From contig DAOUCM010000182.1 of assembly GCA_034431895.1 (NCBI GenBank), forward strand, positions 1-9,741: DNA of 9,741 bases. Direction: 5' to 3'. Within the stretch, counting starts at the first letter, position 1. Each line of letters starts with the position of its first letter. Below the pieces are notes generated by a model, which was not told the DNA's origin, made no database searches, and saw nothing but the letters and a program-made list of their open reading frames with translations. This stretch comes from JAABUE01 sp034431895. Its GTDB lineage: Bacteria > Chloroflexota > Anaerolineae > Anaerolineales > Villigracilaceae. The position numbers and the translations under genes are program-made. Shown one piece after another: positions 5,978 through 9,741 of the stretch.

Positions 5978-6784
5978 ATGTTCGACCTGACCAACTGTTC
6001 CTTTGCTTTTCTCGACCTGGAAACCACCGGCCTCTCACCCTGGTTTGGCGACCGCATTTGCGAAATTGGCATTGTGCTGACGGAGGGAAAACGCATCCGC
6101 ACCACTTATCAGACGTTGGTGAACCCTGACCGTCCGCTCTCTCCCTTTGCCGCCAGCACACACGGTCTTACCGACGCCGAACTGGCTTCCGCACCCCCCT
6201 TTGCTGCCGTGGCTGACGAGGTGACCGCCCACCTGCGTGACGTGGTTGTAGTGTGCCACAATGCCCAATTCGACCTGCAATTCCTGGATAGCGAGTTGCA
6301 CCGTCTGGGACGCGAAATGCAGATTCCCAATCTCATTGATACTCTCTGGATTGCCCAGACATATTTCGATCTGCCCTCCAACACTTTGCTTTCCCTGGCA
6401 GAGGCCTTTCACGTGCCAATGGACAGCGCGCATCGCGCCCTGGCAGACGCGCTCACCGACCGTGGCGTCTTTTTTAGCATGATGGAAGCCCTCCAACCGG
6501 CGGGCGGCAAACTAGACGCCTTCATCGGCATCTACAATTCCCCCGTCTGGCCAAACGACAACATTCGATTGCCCACAGAGTTGAGCGAGGCCATACAAAG
6601 CCGCCGCCGTCTGCGCCTGGTGTACGTAGATGGCAAGGGGCAATACACCACCCGCTGGGTAACGCCCAAACAAGTCATTGGCCTGGCAGATTATCTATAC
6701 CTGCAAGGCTTCTGTCACCTGCGCAAGGCTGAGCGCAACTTCCGCCTCGACCGCATTGTGGAAATTGGAATAGAACCAGCATGA
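5978..6784 (+). CDS. DEDDh 3'-5' exonuclease fused to a C-terminal WYL domain
   Basis: This 268-aa protein has two domains. Residues 7-172 form a DnaQ-like RNase T/exonuclease fold: ExoI motif 'FLDLETTGL' (Asp13, Glu15), 'HNAQFD' ExoII (Asp99), and ExoIII 'AHRALADA' (His152, Asp157), so the DEDDh catalytic set is complete. Residues about 198-266 match a WYL domain: 'LSEAIQSRRRLRLVYVD' then 'RWVTPKQVIGLADYLYLQGFCHLRKAERNFRLDRI', with the characteristic Y-L core and the closing R-F-RLDRI. WYL domains in regulators and helicases are known to bind ligands including single-stranded nucleic acid. Here it probably guides or gates the nuclease (inference). An in-frame ATG lies at 5915, but the ATG at 5978 has GGGGAG 8 nt upstream and begins just before the conserved domain. 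The stop overlaps the next start (ATGA), so the two genes are translationally coupled. Confidence 0.88.
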   Translation: MFDLTNCSFAFLDLETTGLSPWFGDRICEIGIVLTEGKRIRTTYQTLVNPDRPLSPFAASTHGLTDAELASAPPFAAVADEVTAHLRDVVVVCHNAQFDLQFLDSELHRLGREMQIPNLIDTLWIAQTYFDLPSNTLLSLAEAFHVPMDSAHRALADALTDRGVFFSMMEALQPAGGKLDAFIGIYNSPVWPNDNIRLPTELSEAIQSRRRLRLVYVDGKGQYTTRWVTPKQVIGLADYLYLQGFCHLRKAERNFRLDRIVEIGIEPA

Positions 6785-7755
6785 AAAAAACCCATATTGA
6801 CCCCACCGAAGTGCGTTTCTTCAGCGGCAGTTCCAACCCGCAATTGGCTGGCGAGATCGCTCGTTTGTTGGGCGTGCCGCTCGAAAAGACTCACATCTCG
6901 CGGTTTAGCAACGACAATCTATACATCCAATTGGGCGCCTCAGTGCGTTACCGCAAGGTCTTCATCGTTCAATCGCTCTCGCAGCCGGTCAATGACCACC
7001 TGGTCGAATTGTTGATGATGCTCGATATCGCCCGTAGTTCGGCCGCTGCCGAGGCACATGCCATCATCCCCTACTTTTCCTTTGCCCGTTCTGACAAGAA
7101 AGATGCCCCCCGCATCTCTATCACGGCTCGTCTGGTAGCCAACCTGCTCGAGACGGCCGGCGCCACCCACTGCATGACCATGATGCTGCATTCCGCGCAA
7201 ACGCATGGTTTCTTCGGCCTGCCTACCGATCACCTGAGCAGCCGCCGCGTCTTCCAAGAATACCTGGCGAATAAAAACCTGGATGGTGCCATCATCGTCT
7301 CACCCGATATGGGGCAGGCCAGGTCGGCGGCGCGCTTTGCTCGCAGTCTGGGTCTGCCGGTTGCCGCCGGAAACAAGGAGCGCGTTTCCGACAGCCAAGT
7401 GCGTATCAGCGGCCTGGTAGGCAACCAGGTACGCGGTCATAAGAGGGCGCTGGTCTATGATGACGAAATCGCCACTGGCGGTTCGATTTTGGAACTCAGC
7501 CGCTTATTGATAGAAGAAGGCGTAGAAGACATCCTGGTCATTTGTACGCATGGCGTCTTCACGCGCGGGGGATTGGAACGGCTGGCGGCCGTACCGCAAA
7601 TTAGCGAAATCGTCGCCACCGATACGATTTACATCCCACCGCAGGCGCGGCATCCCAAATTGAAAATCCTCTCGGTCGCCTCGACCTTTGCCGACGCCAT
7701 CCGGCACAACTTCCTGCGCGAGTCGCTGGGTGAATTGTTCGTGTATGGAGAATAG
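6781..7755 (+). CDS. Divergent ribose-phosphate pyrophosphokinase (PRPP synthetase) family protein
   Basis: The 324-aa length and motif order match PRPP synthetases, which transfer pyrophosphate from ATP to ribose 5-phosphate. 'RFFSGSSNPQLAGEIARLLGVPLEK' (12-36), 'NDHLVELLMMLDIARSSAA' (71-89), 'IIPYFSFARSDKKD' (95-108), 'ITARLVANLLETAGA' (114-128), 'LHSAQTHGFFGLPTDHL' (136-152), 'VSPDMGQARSAARFA' (173-187), the flexible-loop Lys199 and the PRPP loop 'LVYDDEIATGGS' (224-235) are all recognisable. Several usually strict residues differ. FSDGE is FSNDN (42-46), RQDRK is RSDKK, DLHxGQ is MLHSAQ, and DDxxDTaGT is DDEIATGGS. I therefore do not name it prs; it may be a paralogue with altered regulation or substrate. 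It begins inside the stop of the exonuclease-WYL gene (ATGA), which implies coordinated production. There is no clear terminator directly after it; the first strong one is at 7942-7978. Confidence 0.85.
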   Translation: MKKTHIDPTEVRFFSGSSNPQLAGEIARLLGVPLEKTHISRFSNDNLYIQLGASVRYRKVFIVQSLSQPVNDHLVELLMMLDIARSSAAAEAHAIIPYFSFARSDKKDAPRISITARLVANLLETAGATHCMTMMLHSAQTHGFFGLPTDHLSSRRVFQEYLANKNLDGAIIVSPDMGQARSAARFARSLGLPVAAGNKERVSDSQVRISGLVGNQVRGHKRALVYDDEIATGGSILELSRLLIEEGVEDILVICTHGVFTRGGLERLAAVPQISEIVATDTIYIPPQARHPKLKILSVASTFADAIRHNFLRESLGELFVYGE

Positions 7756-7767
7756 ACACGTGCCTTG

Positions 7768-7784
7768 AAACACCCCGCTTCCCC
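7768..7784 (+). repeat. 17-mer direct repeat, copy 2
   Basis: This is an identical copy of the 5827-5843 sequence, 13 nt after the stop of the PRPP-synthetase-like gene. It lies in a C-rich stretch (7771-7817) with no coding frame. Confidence 0.6.
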
Positions 7785-7841
7785 TTGTGCAATCCCCTGT
7801 GACCCCCTCTGAACGTGCCCATACAAATACAAATCTGTGTG

Positions 7842-7873
7842 TTGCATTTCAACGCAAAACAGGGTAATATAAA
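7842..7873 (+). promoter_or_regulatory. Promoter upstream of the aminotransferase leader
   Basis: TTGCAT (7842-7847) lies 17 nt before TAATAT (7865-7870). An overlapping TATAAA (7868-7873) is an alternative -10. Transcription would start near 7877-7880, at the first base of a short ORF and about 140 nt before the aminotransferase ATG. No better promoter is visible in the 41 nt between the terminator and the gene. Confidence 0.45.
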
Positions 7874-7879
7874 TATGCC

Positions 7880-7939
7880 ATGATACAGAGATGGATTTGC
7901 TGGTTCCTTAGCGGCATCTTGCTGGCCAAGGCGGCTTGA
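7880..7939 (+). CDS. Possible 19-residue leader peptide (two Trp codons)
   Basis: The short ORF reads MIQRWICWFLSGILLAKAA and stops 2 nt before the terminator stem. It has Trp codons at positions 5 and 8 and a hydrophobic core. No Shine-Dalgarno precedes it, but its ATG coincides with the predicted transcription start, so leaderless translation is possible. Its location between a promoter and an intrinsic terminator upstream of an amino-acid aminotransferase is that of an attenuation peptide. A 20-codon ORF can easily occur by chance, and no strong antiterminator stem is evident. Confidence 0.25.
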   Translation: MIQRWICWFLSGILLAKAA

Positions 7940-7941
7940 TT

Positions 7942-7978
7942 AGCCTGACGGGTGAAGCGTACCTGTCAGGCTTTTTTT
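7942..7978 (+). terminator. Strong intrinsic terminator / possible attenuator ahead of the aminotransferase
   Basis: The 12-bp stem AGCCTGACGGGT (7942-7953) / ACCTGTCAGGCT (7961-7972) has one G-T pair and loop GAAGCGT. Seven T residues follow (7972-7978). It may simply end the PRPP-synthetase operon transcript. It also lies downstream of the only good promoter for the aminotransferase, so it could act as a conditional terminator. A weak competing stem GGCT/AGCC (7934-7945) overlaps its left arm. Confidence 0.88.
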
Positions 7979-8018
7979 ATCTCTGTTCGGGAAATACAAA
8001 AACACATAAGGAGAAAGA

Positions 8019-9248
8019 ATGCAGACACCCTGGGAATATCGCTATGCCCACCGTACGTCTCGCATGGGCAGTTCGGTCATTCGTGAGTTGCTCAAACTCA
8101 CCGAACAGCCCGACATCATCTCATTTGCCGGAGGCCTCCCTGCTCCAGAGGTCTTCCCTGTCCAACAATTTCAGCAAGCCTGCAACAAGGTCTTGAATGA
8201 ACAGGGCGCGCAGGCATTACAGTATGGCACCACCGAGGGCTATCGCCCGCTCAGGGAGATGATCGCTCGTCATACTGCGCGTTACTCCGTCGAGGTCACT
8301 CCTGAAAACATCATGATTACATCTGGCTCTCAGCAGGCGCTGGATTTCATTGGACGCTTGTTCATCAACCGCGGCGACTACATCGCCGTTGAATCTCCCA
8401 CTTACCTGGGCGCGCTGCAAGCCTGGAACGCCTACGGTGCGCAATATGTATCCGTGCCATCCGATGAACACGGTATGATCGTGGATGAGTTGGAAAAAGC
8501 CCTGCGGGTAGGGCCAAAGTTCATCTACATTCTGCCCAATTTCCAAAATCCTTCTGGCTCTACACTCAGCCTGGAACGCCGTAAAAGATTGGTCGAACTG
8601 GCCGACAAATACGGCGTTCCCATCGTAGAGGATGACCCCTACGGCCAATTGCGCTACGAGGGAGAACACATTCCCTCGGTTGTGCAACTCGACAGCCAGT
8701 TCCGCGGTCCCAATGGAGGTTCTTATAGTGGCAATGTCATCTACCTCAGCACCTTCTCAAAATTGCTGGCGCCTGGCATCCGTTTGGCGTGGGTCATTGC
8801 GCCGCCCGAGGTGACCCGCAAACTGGTCATGGCCAAACAGGCCGCCGACCTGCATACAGCCACGTTCAATCAAATTGTCGCTTACGAGGTCGGCAAAGGC
8901 GGCTTCCTGGATGAGCATGTCAAGGTCATCCGCGCCAAGTACAAGGAACGCCGTGATATGATGCTCGAAACCATGAGCGAGATCTTCCCCTCCGAAGTGC
9001 GTTGGACGCGCCCTGAAGGAGGCATGTTCCTGTGGGGAATCCTGCCCGAAAACCTGGATGCAGCCGAGGTGCTAAAAGCCGCTATCCAAAAGAAAGTTGC
9101 CTTCGTTCCAGGCTTTGCCTTTCATCCCAACGGAGGCGGCCAAAACACCATGCGCTTGAATTTCTCGTATTCCAAGCCCGAAGTCATCCGTGAGGGCATC
9201 ACCCGCCTGGGATTGACGCTCAAAGAAATGATCATGTCGTCTCAATGA
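8019..9248 (+). CDS. PLP-dependent aminotransferase, class I/II (LysN / aromatic-aminotransferase-like)
   Basis: This 409-aa fold-type I aminotransferase is of the subgroup holding 2-aminoadipate aminotransferase LysN, kynurenine/aromatic aminotransferases and MocR-type domains. 'IISFAGGLPAPEVFP' (33-47), Tyr69 in 'LQYGTTEGYRPLRE', 'TSGSQQALDFIGRLF' (101-115), 'PNFQNPSG' with Asn177, 'VEDDPYGQLRY' with Asp205 and Tyr208, the Schiff-base Lys248 in 'STFSKLLAPGIRLAW', and Arg379 in 'NTMRLNFSY' are all in place, so it should be active. It transfers amino groups between 2-oxo acids and glutamate or similar donors; 2-aminoadipate (lysine route) or aromatic amino acids are the leading candidates, not decidable here. 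The ATG has TAAGGAG 5 nt upstream. A leader with a terminator precedes it, and a long hairpin follows its stop. No lysine-pathway gene is adjacent. Confidence 0.93.
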   Translation: MQTPWEYRYAHRTSRMGSSVIRELLKLTEQPDIISFAGGLPAPEVFPVQQFQQACNKVLNEQGAQALQYGTTEGYRPLREMIARHTARYSVEVTPENIMITSGSQQALDFIGRLFINRGDYIAVESPTYLGALQAWNAYGAQYVSVPSDEHGMIVDELEKALRVGPKFIYILPNFQNPSGSTLSLERRKRLVELADKYGVPIVEDDPYGQLRYEGEHIPSVVQLDSQFRGPNGGSYSGNVIYLSTFSKLLAPGIRLAWVIAPPEVTRKLVMAKQAADLHTATFNQIVAYEVGKGGFLDEHVKVIRAKYKERRDMMLETMSEIFPSEVRWTRPEGGMFLWGILPENLDAAEVLKAAIQKKVAFVPGFAFHPNGGGQNTMRLNFSYSKPEVIREGITRLGLTLKEMIMSSQ

Positions 9249-9265
9249 ATTGAGGGGCGTAGTGT

Positions 9266-9315
9266 TGGCGTGCTGCGCGCTCATCTGCCAATGCGGATGG
9301 GCACGCAGCGCGTCA
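9266..9315 (+). terminator. 23-bp imperfect hairpin at the aminotransferase 3' end
   Basis: Arms 9266-9288 and 9293-9315 pair at 22 of 23 positions (one C-A mismatch) around a CAAT loop. Four of the pairs are G-T, which hold in plus-strand RNA but become A-C mismatches in minus-strand RNA, so the plus-strand transcript is the one that folds well. There is no T-run after it. It may stabilise or delimit the aminotransferase mRNA rather than act as a classic terminator. The right arm includes the fmdB stop codon. Confidence 0.55.
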
Positions 9316-9702
9316 TAGTTCCTCGTCTCCGCTCCCCTCGGCCAGTTCCGGCAGCGCAGACTCGATTTCCTCTGGCGATTGACCCTTTTCCAGCCGGTCT
9401 ACCACTTCGTCGAATTCCGGCGGCAGGTCCTCGCCGAGTTCTCGCCCCATTTTGCGCATGATGCGCCCCAGTTCGCGCGGATTGTCCTCCAACCCTTCCA
9501 GGGCGGCGGGATCAGCCCAATCTTCCAGGCTTTCTAATCGGCTTTCCTCTGACTTGGCAATGCGCACGCGGGTCAGACGCCGGCGCACGTTTTTGCTTCC
9601 ACAATGCGAGCAGGTCACCGGTCGCGTCCCGTATTCGCTGTACGTCATGAAGAGATCGAAACGTTTGTGGCAATCGAGGCAGAAATAGTCATAGGTCGGC
9701 AT
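9313..9702 (-). CDS. FmdB-family zinc-ribbon protein
   Basis: This 129-aa protein starts with the family signature 'MPTYDYFCLDCHKRFDL'. Two CxxC knuckles (Cys8/Cys11 and Cys31/Cys34) form a small zinc ribbon, with 'RPVTCSHCGSKNVRRRL' typical of FmdB. The acidic tail includes 'NPRELGRIMRKMGRELGEDLPPEFDEVVDRLEKGQSPEEIE' (74-114, with short gaps in certainty), a conserved extension known from longer family members. FmdB is named for a putative regulator of formamidase; the molecular role of most members is unknown. An in-frame TTG lies two codons upstream, but the ATG at 9702 matches the universal 'MPTYDY' start. There is no Shine-Dalgarno, and the promoter predicts a leaderless transcript. It converges with the aminotransferase gene. 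Confidence 0.9.
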   Translation of the reverse strand: MPTYDYFCLDCHKRFDLFMTYSEYGTRPVTCSHCGSKNVRRRLTRVRIAKSEESRLESLEDWADPAALEGLEDNPRELGRIMRKMGRELGEDLPPEFDEVVDRLEKGQSPEEIESALPELAEGSGDEEL

Positions 9703-9708
9703 GTCCAA

Positions 9709-9737
9709 ATTTTACACAATCCCTGGTCTGCTTTCAA
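9709..9737 (-). promoter_or_regulatory. sigma70-like promoter of fmdB, predicted leaderless
   Basis: On the minus strand TTGAAA (9732-9737) and TAAAAT (9709-9714) are each a 5/6 match to consensus, with a 17-nt spacer. The -10 ends only 6 nt before the ATG at 9702, so transcription should start at or next to the start codon. Confidence 0.65.
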
Positions 9738-9741
9738 GGGA

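Noticed and set aside
5978..7755. The exonuclease-WYL/PRPP-synthetase pair as an anti-phage defence system
   Set aside because: No defence-associated neighbour, integrase or toxin-like gene is present and the surroundings are housekeeping genes, so this was kept as an open hypothesis only.
7877..7986. Known riboswitch or T-box upstream of the aminotransferase
   Set aside because: I could not find the T-box core, SAM, lysine, glycine, THF or preQ1 consensus elements in the leader.

Overview
The window looks like ordinary chromosomal DNA from a GC-moderate to GC-rich environmental bacterium. The best guess is Chloroflexota (Anaerolineae-like). This rests on an F420-type luciferase-like oxidoreductase, a WYL-carrying exonuclease, a LysN-like aminotransferase and a long-tailed FmdB zinc-ribbon protein, and on Shine-Dalgarno genes mixed with genes that seem leaderless. 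It is an inference without a marker gene, so the phylum is uncertain. I see no rRNA, tRNA, CRISPR array, transposase or phage gene.

Layout. Positions 7-2101 (minus strand) hold a two-gene operon: an M42-family metallopeptidase followed 25 nt later by an LLM-class, probably F420-dependent, oxidoreductase. A divergent region (2102-2362) separates it from a plus-strand MFS transporter (2363-3610). A promoter at 3651-3679 then drives an unassigned ATP-grasp protein (3692-4588) that has almost no 5' UTR. A bidirectional terminator (4593-4620) lies between it and folD (4756-5667, minus strand), the window's clear housekeeping gene of one-carbon metabolism.

Between folD and the next plus-strand operon is a 310-nt divergent region with promoters, nested hairpins and a 17-mer that recurs once at 7768-7784. 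The operon (5978-7755) encodes a DEDDh 3'-5' exonuclease fused to a C-terminal WYL domain. Its stop overlaps (ATGA) the start of a divergent ribose-phosphate pyrophosphokinase-like protein. This coupled pair is the most unusual protein-level arrangement here.

Downstream, 7842-8018 looks like a regulated leader: a promoter, a possible 19-residue peptide containing two Trp codons, and a strong intrinsic terminator, all ahead of a LysN/AraT-type PLP aminotransferase (8019-9248). That gene converges on an fmdB-type zinc-ribbon gene (9313-9702, minus strand) across a 23-bp imperfect hairpin. The fmdB gene has one of the best sigma70-like promoters in the window, placed so that its transcript should begin at or next to the start codon.

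Functionally the window mixes amino-acid and peptide metabolism (M42 peptidase, aminotransferase), one-carbon and nucleotide metabolism (FolD, PRPP-synthetase-like), DNA processing (exonuclease-WYL) and transport (MFS). The points most worth checking are the exonuclease-WYL/PRPP-synthetase coupling, the aminotransferase leader, the leaderless promoters and the non-coding hairpins.
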